5,837 nt of DNA from an uncultured Clostridia bacterium. Lineage in GTDB: Bacteria; Bacillota; Clostridia; Christensenellales; UBA1242. A program made the translations under genes and the position numbers. Under the pieces are notes generated by a model. It searched no databases and was not told the DNA's origin. It worked only from the letters and a program-made list of their open reading frames with translations. The stretch spans positions 1 through 5,837 of the forward strand of contig CALDMJ010000013.1 in NCBI GenBank assembly GCA_937914725.1, given 5' to 3'. Positions 1-4,969 of this stretch are shown here, one piece after another. Each line of letters starts with the position of its first letter. Position 1 is the first letter of the stretch.

Positions 1-161
1 AGTGTTTTTGTCAAACTAATTTTAACATAGGTAGAACTTTATGTCTACTTTTTTTTATATATTTTTTTTATCCACCCCAACATTTATTATACAACCAGTA
101 AAACTCAAACCAATAGTAAGACTGCAATTCTCATCTGACCCCAACATTTGACATAGAGCCC
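1..161. mobile_element. Possible terminal end of an ISL3-like insertion sequence (partial)
   Basis: No gene is visible here. Read on the minus strand from 161 inward, the sequence starts GGGCTCTATGTCAAATGTTG, which resembles the terminal inverted repeats I remember for ISL3-family elements (GGCTCTTTGTCAA type). The 12-mer ACCCCAACATTT at 138-149 recurs in direct orientation at 74-85, as expected for subterminal transposase-binding repeats. The orientation puts the element to the left, so any transposase gene lies beyond the window edge. A motif at 5-15 (TTTTTGTCAAA) loosely resembles the same end inverted, so a short non-autonomous element is an alternative. The family name comes from memory and no transposase is visible, so this is tentative. 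Confidence 0.35.
29..56 (+). terminator. Weak intrinsic terminator-like hairpin
   Basis: A 7-bp stem with one G-T wobble (29-35 with 44-50) and an 8-nt loop leads into a run of eight T (49-56). It would end a plus-strand transcript entering from the left, perhaps a transposase gene outside the window. The stem is short and AT-rich, and a competing 5-bp pairing exists (25-29 with 40-44), so support is modest. Confidence 0.4.
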
Positions 162-180
162 AATATACTGCAACTACTTC

Positions 181-207
181 AAGAAAAAGAGGGCTAGTCC
201 CTCTTTT
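181..207 (-). terminator. Intrinsic terminator of the tRNA-Ser gene
   Basis: A perfect 9-bp inverted repeat (AAAAGAGGG at 185-193 with CCCTCTTTT at 199-207) has a 5-nt loop. On the minus strand it is followed by TTTTTCTT. It lies about 70 bp downstream of the tRNA 3' end with no gene between, so it most likely ends that transcript. The plus-strand side has only four T, so a minus-strand role is favoured. Confidence 0.75.
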
Positions 208-276
208 GTCGTGTAATATAGAAATATATCAAACAATGCTTGTCAATTCCAACAAGGGTTCGTATATTATTCGTTA

Positions 277-367
277 TGGCGGAGAGAGAGGGATTTGAAC
301 CCTCGCTACGGTTTCCCGTACTAACGCCTTAGCAGGGCGTCCTCTTGAGCCTCTTGAGTATCTCTCC
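277..367 (-). tRNA. tRNA-Ser (anticodon GCU), CCA encoded
   Basis: The minus strand folds into a complete class II tRNA that decodes the serine codons AGC and AGU. The acceptor arms GGAGAGA (361-367) and TCTCTCC (281-287) pair fully and are followed by discriminator G and an encoded CCA (277-279). The anticodon stem ACGCC/GGCGT (324-328 and 336-340) encloses a 7-nt loop with anticodon GCT (331-333). A long variable arm closes TACGG on CCGTA around GAAA, which is diagnostic of the Ser/Leu/Tyr class. The T arm is GAGGG-TTCAAAT-CCCTC. The D-arm region (AGAGGCTCAAGAGG) contains the usual G-rich elements. All paired regions are intact, so the gene appears functional. It stands alone, with a terminator downstream and a promoter-like sequence upstream. 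Confidence 0.97.
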
Positions 368-413
368 ATTTTCTTGCTCAATTATTATTGTTTGATTTAG
401 ATTTCGCAGGCCC

Positions 414-442
414 ATTATATATGCGCCTCAGTTCGCTGGAAA
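414..442 (-). promoter_or_regulatory. Probable housekeeping promoter for tRNA-Ser
   Basis: On the minus strand, TTTCCA (437-442) and a perfect -10 TATAAT (414-419) are separated by 17 bp. Transcription would start near 407, leaving a leader of about 40 nt to be trimmed before the mature tRNA 5' end at 367. The -35 matches consensus at four of six positions. Confidence 0.55.
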
Positions 443-532
443 CGCATATCACAACGATGCTTTATTATGATAGCATTTTTTTTTATTTTTGTCAATTGAT
501 TATTAAAACTTTTTCTAAAATCTTTGTAAATG

Positions 533-635
533 TTAATTTTCAAAGTAAATTCCGCTATGGAATTTACTTCGAAAAATTTTTTTATTCTAGTATTAATTCT
601 CAAAGTAAATTCTAACTGCCTGAATTTACTTTGAG
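533..635. repeat. Two tandem copies of a hairpin-forming repeat
   Basis: The 20-mer at 533-552 recurs at 593-612 with one mismatch, a 60-bp period. Each copy carries AAAGTAAATTC followed by its inverse GAATTTACTT, so each folds. Copy 1 has an 11-bp perfect stem (543-553 with 559-569) and loop GCTAT. Copy 2 has a 14-bp perfect stem (599-612 with 622-635) and a 9-nt loop. The stems are conserved while loop and flanks differ. They could be degenerate terminators, copies of a small palindromic repeat family, or remnants of a mobile element; the sequence does not decide. Confidence 0.7.
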
Positions 636-645
636 CTGTTTTTGT
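599..645 (+). terminator. Possible plus-strand terminator (hairpin copy 2)
   Basis: The 14-bp perfect stem at 599-635 is followed on the plus strand by CTGTTTTTGTT. This has the form of an intrinsic terminator, but no plus-strand gene upstream needs one and the stem is very AT-rich. It may simply be a repeat that resembles a terminator. Confidence 0.3.
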
Positions 646-865
646 TGCAAAATTTGTTTTTGTTTTTTCCTCAAACTTGTTTAAAGGTGAAACCGGTGCG
701 TTTTCATTTAACTATATTTTATTATACTATTGAGGATGCGAATTGTGGCGTCTAAAAGTTTGATATAGATGTATAACTCAATATTTTTTTTCTAATGTTG
801 CGAGTCGATTCTCTTTATTTTTTGCGGTGCTGGCACAAATAGATTGTGTATAATACTGTTATATG

Positions 866-897
866 ACAAAACAAAAAAGTGGGGTAACCACTTTTTT
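866..897 (-). terminator. Intrinsic terminator of the 91-codon hypothetical gene
   Basis: A perfect 10-bp inverted repeat (873-882 with 888-897) with a 5-nt loop begins one base beyond the stop codon of the minus-strand gene. On the minus strand the stem ends in TTTTTT and continues TGTTTTGTC. Position and form fit a dedicated terminator. The A/T flanks are symmetrical, so it could also work on the plus strand. Confidence 0.85.
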
Positions 898-898
898 A

Positions 899-1174
899 CT
901 AGCGAACTACGATATCAATCATTGACTTGCTTTGTTTTTCGTATTCTTTAATAATTCTATCCATATGCAATTTTACTACAAGTTTAATTTCGTCATCTGT
1001 CAAAGTTTCGATAGTGTTAATACGCGCTTGTTTTGTGCAGTTTTCATTTTCTGCTTGAAGTTTTTCATACGCTTTTTTTAATTCCTTGTTTGCTTCGACT
1101 TCAATTATTTTTTGGATTTCTTTATCCGTGCGGTCAAACATACAAGCCAACTCTAATTTTACGTTTTCTTCCAT
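899..1174 (-). CDS. Hypothetical protein, 91 aa, predicted helical and highly charged
   Basis: I do not recognise this protein. The 91-residue product is rich in Lys and Glu, has no signal peptide or membrane segment, and should be almost wholly alpha-helical. Residues 16-48 look amphipathic or coiled-coil (Lys/Glu-rich, AYEKLQAENEN), and a second helical block spans about 59-87. It has two cysteines (11 and 46) but no metal-binding pattern. The ATG at 1174 is chosen because GAGGAG sits about 6 nt upstream. An in-frame ATG at 1225 overlaps the promoter -35 box and would precede the transcription start. Promoter, ribosome binding site, frame and terminator are all intact, so this is very likely a real, expressed single-gene unit. 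A cytoplasmic or small regulatory role is possible, but nothing in the sequence specifies one. Confidence 0.8.
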   Translation of the reverse strand: MEENVKLELACMFDRTDKEIQKIIEVEANKELKKAYEKLQAENENCTKQARINTIETLTDDEIKLVVKLHMDRIIKEYEKQSKSMIDIVVR

Positions 1175-1196
1175 AATAATCTCCTCAACAGGCGTT

Positions 1197-1225
1197 ATTA
1201 TATCACATAATTTTTGATTTTTCAA
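1197..1225 (-). promoter_or_regulatory. Sigma-A-type promoter of the 91-codon hypothetical gene
   Basis: On the minus strand, -35 TTGAAA (1220-1225) and a perfect -10 TATAAT (1197-1202) are separated by exactly 17 bp. Predicted initiation near 1190 gives a leader of about 15 nt that contains the GAGGAG ribosome binding site. This placement rules out the upstream ATG at 1225 as the start codon. Confidence 0.85.
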
Positions 1226-1309
1226 TAGTTTTCTATTTTTATTTTAAATAATTTTTCGTGATGGGATAATGAGCAAGATAAATTTTTTCTTAATATTTTA
1301 TGCCCAAAT

Positions 1310-1381
1310 TAATGAAAAAAGAATAGCCCAAGTTGCGTTGTCGCTGATTTCCGAACATTAATTCGGCGTTGGCTATTCTCT
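1310..1381 (-). ncRNA. Candidate small structured RNA, about 70 nt
   Basis: On the minus strand a near-consensus promoter is followed after about 6 nt by a sequence that folds compactly. Closing stem AGAATAGCC (1371-1379) pairs with GGCTATTCT (1320-1328). Inside are a 5-bp hairpin CCGAA/TTCGG (1362-1366 with 1351-1355, 6-nt loop) and a 3-bp hairpin GCG-ACAA-CGC, giving a three-way-junction-like shape. The closing stem runs directly into TTTTTT (1320-1315), so it can also act as an intrinsic terminator. There is no room for an open reading frame with a ribosome binding site. I do not recognise it as a known family; it lacks the landmarks of SRP RNA, 6S RNA or tRNA. Transcription is inferred only from promoter plus terminator. 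Confidence 0.5.
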
Positions 1382-1387
1382 GCAAAT

Positions 1388-1416
1388 GTTATAGCACATC
1401 ATTTTTGAGAAAGCAA
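1388..1416 (-). promoter_or_regulatory. Promoter for the candidate small RNA
   Basis: On the minus strand, -35 TTGCTT (1411-1416) and -10 TATAAC (1388-1393) are separated by exactly 17 bp, with predicted initiation near 1381. No minus-strand coding region follows; the transcript would meet the stem and T run ending near 1315. It points away from the sleB promoter. Confidence 0.6.
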
Positions 1417-1484
1417 GTTTTATTTGAAAAAAGGTTTCACTAGGTAATCACGGTGCAGCAAAATAAGCATAGCGCAAAATTGTT

Positions 1485-1513
1485 GCATAAAAAGAGGAAT
1501 TTGACACATAATA
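1485..1513 (+). promoter_or_regulatory. Sigma-G-type (forespore) promoter for sleB-ypeB
   Basis: GCATA (1485-1489) and CATAATA (1507-1513), separated by 17 bp, match the known Bacillus/Clostridium sigma-G consensus at both elements. Predicted initiation near 1520 leaves a leader of about 23 nt ending in the sleB ribosome binding site. In Bacillus subtilis sleB and ypeB are forespore-expressed, so promoter type and gene function agree. No good sigma-A promoter was seen for this operon. Confidence 0.75.
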
Positions 1514-1542
1514 AACAAAATTCAAACACAGGAGAATGGAAA

Positions 1543-2235
1543 ATGAGAAGGAGTCTAAAAGTTTTATTAACAACAATAATGTGTTGTATGTGTATGTTTT
1601 CGCTTTTGTCGTTTTCGGACATAACTCTTGCCGCGCCCAAAACAACCCCCGCAGCCGAAATGCACTTAGTGGAGTGCCTGACAAAAACGCAAATCAAAAC
1701 TGTTCAGCAAAAACTAAAGAACTGGGGCTACTACAGTGGCTCGGTTGATGGCATATACGGCGCGAAAACGAAAGCCGCAGTAAAGTCGTTCCAAAAGAAA
1801 AATGGCTTGACCGCCGACGGCATAGTCGGCAAAAAGACCGCCAGCGCAATGGGCATAAGCCTCACAAGCGCGTCGTCGCAAACGAGCAGCGACAAGTATT
1901 TGCTTGCCAAGGCCATCCACGCCGAAGCGCGCGGCGAACCCTACACTGGGCAAGTCGCAGTCGGCGCCGTCATTCTCAACCGCGTGAAGAACGCCAACTT
2001 CCCGAACACAATCGCGGGCGTCATCTACCAGCGTGGCGCGTTCACAGCAGTTGATGACGGACAAATCAATCTCGCGCCAAACGACACCTCGCTTCGTGCC
2101 GCACAAGACGCGCTCAACGGCTGGGACCCAACCTACGGCTGCATCTACTATTTCAATCCCGCAACCGCCACAAGTTCGTGGATATGGTCGCGCAAGCAAG
2201 TGACAACAATCGGCAAGCATATATTCTGTTTATAA
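1543..2235 (+). CDS. sleB: Spore cortex-lytic enzyme SleB (germination lytic transglycosylase)
   Basis: SleB degrades the muramic-delta-lactam-containing cortex peptidoglycan during germination, acting as a lytic transglycosylase stored in the spore. The 230-residue product has a signal peptide (RR near the N terminus, hydrophobic core about 6-29, likely cleavage after about 30). A peptidoglycan-binding type 1 domain spans about 48-104 (VQQKLKNWGYYSG, DGIYG and DGIVGKKT motifs). A short Ser/Thr-rich linker leads to the SleB/CwlJ Hydrolase_2 domain, about 119-229. Glu128 in HAEARGEP matches the conserved family catalytic glutamate. Bacillus SleB is about 305 residues; this one is shorter, mainly in the linker, but both domains are complete. 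The ATG at 1543 is preceded by AGGAG 8 nt upstream; the in-frame ATG at 1453 precedes the sigma-G-type promoter and is rejected. It is followed after 12 nt by ypeB, the usual partner. Confidence 0.95.
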   Translation: MRRSLKVLLTTIMCCMCMFSLLSFSDITLAAPKTTPAAEMHLVECLTKTQIKTVQQKLKNWGYYSGSVDGIYGAKTKAAVKSFQKKNGLTADGIVGKKTASAMGISLTSASSQTSSDKYLLAKAIHAEARGEPYTGQVAVGAVILNRVKNANFPNTIAGVIYQRGAFTAVDDGQINLAPNDTSLRAAQDALNGWDPTYGCIYYFNPATATSSWIWSRKQVTTIGKHIFCL

Positions 2236-2247
2236 GGTAGGAAAATA

Positions 2248-3591
2248 ATGAAACAAAGCAAAATAAACATAGTGTTGTGGGTAGTCAGCGCCGTCCTTCT
2301 CTTGACGGCAGCCGCGTTTGCAATCGCGTACTTTGTCACCGCAAACAACGAAAAAAACTACAAAAACCAACTTGAGTTTGTGTACGAAAAGTCGTTTTAC
2401 GAACTCGTCGACAATGTCAACAACCTCGAGGTAAACCTCTCAAAACTAAATTCCGCAAACTCAAAGTCCTATCAAGCGGATTTGGTCGACAAACTCGTCC
2501 AGCAAAGCAACCAAGCGCAGGACAATCTCGCAAGTTTGCCGATTGACGAACAATCAATCAGCAAAACAATCAGTTTTATCAATTCGACAAATGGCTACTG
2601 CACCAGTCTCGCCGTCCAATTGGCAAAAGGTGAAGCGCTGACAGACGACCAAAAATATAGCATTGAAGCCTTGTATGAATCGGCGCAAAATGTCAAACAA
2701 GAGGTCAACCGCTTTGCAACTCTATTGACAAATGACTACAACATTGTAGAAAATGTTAAATTCAATTCACAAATGAATCAGTCGGGTTTTTCAAAACAAT
2801 TTTCCGCACTTGAAGAACCTAATGTTGAATATCCTCAATTGATTTACGACGGGCCATTCTCAGATTCCGTCCTAAACAAAGAGATAAAAGGGCTTAGCAG
2901 CGAAGAAATAACCAAAGTGCAAGCACAAGAGGTTGTCAAAAAGGAAGTCTTTGACTATAAAACCATTCAATACGACGGGATGACCGACGGCAAATTTGTG
3001 ACCTACAATTTTGTTCTCACATTTGCCGACGATTCAACAGGATATGTCCAAGTGACAAAAAACGGCGGTTTTATCTTGAGTTATAACCGCACGCATAACA
3101 TAGAACATTTCCACAAATCACAAGAAGAATGTGTCCAAATCGCTGAAAAGTTTGCAGCAGATTTAGGACTGACAAATATGAAAAGCGTTTGGTATGCGGA
3201 CGCCGAAGGGTATCTATATGTTAACCTCGCCTATACAATCGACGACAAAATTGTGGTCTACCCAGACTTAATCAAAATCAAAGTCGCAATGGACAAAGGG
3301 CTTGTCGTTGGGCTTGAAGGTATGACCTATGCATATAACCACACCGAGCGTGCCGCGCTCAAAGCCGCAATCACAAGCGCGCAAGCCGAAAAACAAGTGA
3401 CGCCAGAACTCGACGTCCAAAAAACAACGCTCTGCATCATCCCAAATGAGTATGTCGGCGAAACTCTTGCCTATGAAATGCAAGCAACAAAAAATGGTAT
3501 GCAATTCTATGCCTATGTCGACGCGCAAACGGGCGAACTCATCCGCATAATGCGTGTTGTCGAAACCGACGACGGCAACTTGTTGATGTAA
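2248..3591 (+). CDS. ypeB: Germination protein YpeB, partner of SleB
   Basis: YpeB is needed to deposit and protect SleB in the dormant spore and to restrain it; in Bacillus the two proteins depend on each other and YpeB is proteolysed during germination. The 447-residue product (Bacillus YpeB is about 450) starts with a membrane anchor at about 7-30. A long helical, Asn/Gln/Ser-rich domain follows, about 35-175, consistent with the YpeB N-terminal region. The signature YPQLIYDGPFSDSV (195-208) comes next, then a C-terminal region of repeated PepSY-like modules ending in YAYVDAQTGELIRIMRV. The start has an AGG-containing ribosome binding site and lies 12 nt after the sleB stop, so the genes are co-transcribed and probably forespore-specific. 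No terminator immediately follows the stop; the first strong one is about 325 bp downstream. No frameshift is seen. Confidence 0.95.
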   Translation: MKQSKINIVLWVVSAVLLLTAAAFAIAYFVTANNEKNYKNQLEFVYEKSFYELVDNVNNLEVNLSKLNSANSKSYQADLVDKLVQQSNQAQDNLASLPIDEQSISKTISFINSTNGYCTSLAVQLAKGEALTDDQKYSIEALYESAQNVKQEVNRFATLLTNDYNIVENVKFNSQMNQSGFSKQFSALEEPNVEYPQLIYDGPFSDSVLNKEIKGLSSEEITKVQAQEVVKKEVFDYKTIQYDGMTDGKFVTYNFVLTFADDSTGYVQVTKNGGFILSYNRTHNIEHFHKSQEECVQIAEKFAADLGLTNMKSVWYADAEGYLYVNLAYTIDDKIVVYPDLIKIKVAMDKGLVVGLEGMTYAYNHTERAALKAAITSAQAEKQVTPELDVQKTTLCIIPNEYVGETLAYEMQATKNGMQFYAYVDAQTGELIRIMRVVETDDGNLLM

Positions 3592-3770
3592 CAATGATAT
3601 GATGCATTGCTGAACTAGGACACAAGCGACACATAGAAAGAGTGGCAGTACGTCGTCCACACAGGTCAATGTTATGCAAGGACAGTACTCACAGCAGTGC
3701 GCTACCGCACAAGCACAAAATATTATTGTACAACTTCTTTAAATGTTTTGCAAAAAGGTAGAAAATGTGG
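3592..3770. other. Non-coding spacer after ypeB with CAGTAC repeats
   Basis: No plausible gene is present. GGCAGTACGTCG (3644-3655) recurs as GGCAGTACCTCG inside the next candidate RNA (3806-3817), and GCAAGGACAGTACTC lies near 3677-3690. A small 5-bp hairpin, GTGCG-CTAC-CGCAC, lies around 3698-3711 but lacks a T run. This may be the 3' untranslated region of the sleB-ypeB transcript or decayed sequence related to the downstream RNA. Confidence 0.45.
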
Positions 3771-3776
3771 TATAAT
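3748..3776 (+). promoter_or_regulatory. Strong sigma-A-type promoter with no gene behind it
   Basis: TTGCAA (3748-3753) and perfect TATAAT (3771-3776) are separated by exactly 17 bp. Predicted initiation is at about 3783. No open reading frame with a ribosome binding site follows before the strong terminator at 3917-3960, so the promoter appears to drive a non-coding RNA. Confidence 0.75.
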
Positions 3777-3782
3777 GCAAGC

Positions 3783-3961
3783 GAGGGTGAAGCCTCACAA
3801 AGCAAGGCAGTACCTCGAAGTTTAAATGCAAAAGAAAATTTACTAATAAAATTTAACTAAATAACTACTAAAAATTAATAATGTTAATAACTAATTAATA
3901 ATAACATTATCATTCTAGAACAGGCGGCAAAGAAACTCTTTCTTTGCCGCCTGTTCTTTTG
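3783..3961 (+). ncRNA. Candidate non-coding RNA, about 178 nt
   Basis: A consensus promoter and a strong intrinsic terminator bracket about 178 nt with no credible coding capacity. The 5' end can fold with CGAGG (3782-3786) pairing CCTCG (3813-3817) around an inner GCCT/AGGC hairpin (3792-3795 with 3805-3808). A competing GTGA/TCAC hairpin (3787-3790 with 3795-3798) is mutually exclusive with the inner one. An A/U-rich linker follows, then a 9-bp AU hairpin (ATAATGTTA 3878-3886 with TAACATTAT 3902-3910) and the terminator. An ATG at 3826 opens only six codons and lacks a ribosome binding site. I do not recognise a family. Firmicute RNAs of this size such as 6S or raiA should be tested, but I cannot match the sequence to them. 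It could instead be the 3' end of the ypeB transcript. Confidence 0.5.
3917..3960 (+). terminator. Very strong intrinsic terminator
   Basis: A perfect 19-bp stem (3917-3935 with 3939-3957) with a 3-nt loop and a GC-rich core GGCGGC/GCCGCC ends in TTCTTTTGTC. It is the terminator of the candidate RNA and the first good one after ypeB. It lies 23 bp past the stop of the converging pnuC gene and may serve that gene too, although the minus-strand flank is not T-rich. Confidence 0.88.
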
Positions 3962-3982
3962 TCTATATTGTTATTTTTTTAT

Positions 3983-4789
3983 TTATCTAATATTATTGAC
4001 GTCGCAATTATCGCTTTGTTTGTCGTGCTTTGCGTACTTTCGCCACTGAACAAGTCCTATAATCGTGTAAAGCAGGTACGCGATGTCGAGGATAAAGATG
4101 TACCACGCGTCGCCATTGCCTTGCACGGCAAGCAAAATCCATAGCACGCAAGAAAGGGCGTTGACGACAAGGTAAACATACCAGTTTTCAACATATCGTA
4201 GCGTCAAAAGCAAAGTCCCTAGCACATAACCGACCGAAATGAGTGCGTCAAGGTACGGTAAGCGCTGCCCATTGAGTTTCGTCAAAATAAAGTACAAGAC
4301 GAAGTAAATTGCAATGACAACAGGAACAAGCCACAGATATTGTTTTGGCTTTAGCGTCTTAATTTCGACCTTTTCAATGCGTGTGGAAGTATCAACTTGT
4401 TGTTTCTTGGCGTTTTTTAGCCACAAAATTATGCCAACAATTTGCATTGGCGCAAAGTAGGCGAAGTTGATTATCATTTCGCCATAAACTTGCGCATTTA
4501 GGCAAACAAAGCCGTACGCAATCGGCTGATAAAAGCCGAGTATAAAAATCCAAAAACTGCAGCGCGCCGCGCAAACAAGGTACAAAAAGCCCGCAAGCGT
4601 GATGCTGTAGTTAAAAATCGCCGAACCAACATTTGTTTCGTCAAAAATTGCGACAAATAATTCCGCAATCGTCATCGCAAGAATGATAAGCCACTCGTAC
4701 CATTTCATATCTTTTATAAAGTTGAAAGAGAAAAAGTTTTCTTTCTTTTTGTAAACTTCATTAGTGTTGTTTTTAATGTTGTTTTCCAT
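3983..4789 (-). CDS. pnuC: PnuC-family vitamin-precursor transporter (probably nicotinamide riboside)
   Basis: PnuC proteins are membrane facilitators of nicotinamide riboside uptake for NAD synthesis; trapping comes from intracellular phosphorylation. The 268-residue product has a polar N-terminal tail (1-28), then about seven or eight hydrophobic segments in two blocks (about 31-125 and 151-247) joined by a charged loop at 126-149. Family features seen are PYLDALISVGYVLGTLLLTLRYVENW (178-203, given in pieces: PYLDAL, LLLTLRYVENW), NFAYFAPMQIVGIILWLK near 109-125, and the C-terminal YTIIGLVQWRK. The usual WxxW motif reads WYVY (203-206), so the second Trp is Tyr, which may affect substrate. 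The start has AAGGA about 7 nt upstream. The gene is transcribed alone, divergently from lemA. No NAD-precursor gene is adjacent, so exact substrate is unproven; other PnuC relatives carry thiamine or riboflavin. Confidence 0.88.
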   Translation of the reverse strand: MENNIKNNTNEVYKKKENFFSFNFIKDMKWYEWLIILAMTIAELFVAIFDETNVGSAIFNYSITLAGFLYLVCAARCSFWIFILGFYQPIAYGFVCLNAQVYGEMIINFAYFAPMQIVGIILWLKNAKKQQVDTSTRIEKVEIKTLKPKQYLWLVPVVIAIYFVLYFILTKLNGQRLPYLDALISVGYVLGTLLLTLRYVENWYVYLVVNALSCVLWILLAVQGNGDAWYIFILDIAYLLYTIIGLVQWRKYAKHDKQSDNCDVNNIR

Positions 4790-4851
4790 AATTATTCCTT
4801 ATTATATATAGCGGCGCATTAATGTCTGCGCGCATCATAACCAATGTGGGT

Positions 4852-4880
4852 AGTATACTACAATTAACGAGAATTGTCAA
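4852..4880 (-). promoter_or_regulatory. Sigma-A promoter for pnuC
   Basis: On the minus strand, a perfect -35 TTGACA (4875-4880) and -10 TATACT (4852-4857) are separated by 17 bp. Initiation near 4845 gives a leader of about 55 nt. The leader includes ATTAATGCGCCGC and a self-complementary GCGC pair but no riboswitch or operator that I can recognise. Confidence 0.82.
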
Positions 4881-4907
4881 GCGCGGTACAAAACTTGTTC
4901 AAAATAG

Positions 4908-4936
4908 TTGCAATTTGTGGCGAAAAAATGTATAAT
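4908..4936 (+). promoter_or_regulatory. Sigma-A promoter for lemA
   Basis: TTGCAA (4908-4913) and perfect TATAAT (4931-4936) are separated by 17 bp, with initiation near 4943 and a leader of about 27 nt containing the GAGGAG ribosome binding site. It is back to back with the pnuC promoter; the -35 boxes are 27 bp apart, so a regulator bound between them could affect both. Confidence 0.82.
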
Positions 4937-4969
4937 ACTATCATCAAAATAAATTGTGAGGAGAATATT

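Larger units (their letters stand above)
368..898. other. AT-rich intergenic region with no credible gene
   Basis: No open frame here has a ribosome binding site or protein-like composition; the longest frames run straight through the hairpin repeats. What can be seen is the tRNA promoter at the left edge, two related hairpins (541-570 and 599-635), long T-rich stretches, and the terminator of the neighbouring hypothetical gene at the right edge. Isolated -10-like sequences (for example TATAAT at 849-854) lack good -35 partners. Confidence 0.6.

Noticed and set aside
415..603. Open frame of 62 codons on the minus strand
   Set aside because: No ribosome binding site, low-complexity Lys/Ile/Asn composition, and it overlaps both the hairpin repeats and the tRNA promoter.
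388..615. Open frame of 75 codons on the plus strand
   Set aside because: It starts at a TTG without a ribosome binding site, has Phe/Ile/Tyr-rich composition expected of AT-rich non-coding DNA, and runs through the hairpin repeats and the tRNA promoter.
849..897. Plus-strand TATAAT near 849 as the promoter of another small RNA
   Set aside because: No acceptable -35 at 16-18 bp, and the product would be little more than the terminator hairpin.
1453..1542. Upstream extension of sleB from the ATG at 1453
   Set aside because: It would place the start before the sigma-G-type promoter and put 30 polar residues in front of a normal signal peptide. The ATG at 1543 has a good AGGAG.
1714..2220. Long minus-strand frame opposite sleB
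   Set aside because: It is antisense to a complete, clearly recognised gene. Its Cys/Arg/Val-rich product has no family resemblance, and no start signals were seen.
3268..3669. Minus-strand frame across the end of ypeB
   Set aside because: Mostly antisense to ypeB, Cys/Val/Phe-rich without family resemblance, and no promoter or ribosome binding site.
4790..4845. Possible NAD-sensing riboswitch in the pnuC leader
   Set aside because: The leader is only about 55 nt, with just a weak GCGC pairing. I could not find landmarks of a known riboswitch or a convincing repressor operator.
4874..4969. Upstream extension of lemA
   Set aside because: This start lies before the TATAAT promoter box and lacks a ribosome binding site; the ATG at 4970 has GAGGAG and gives normal family length.
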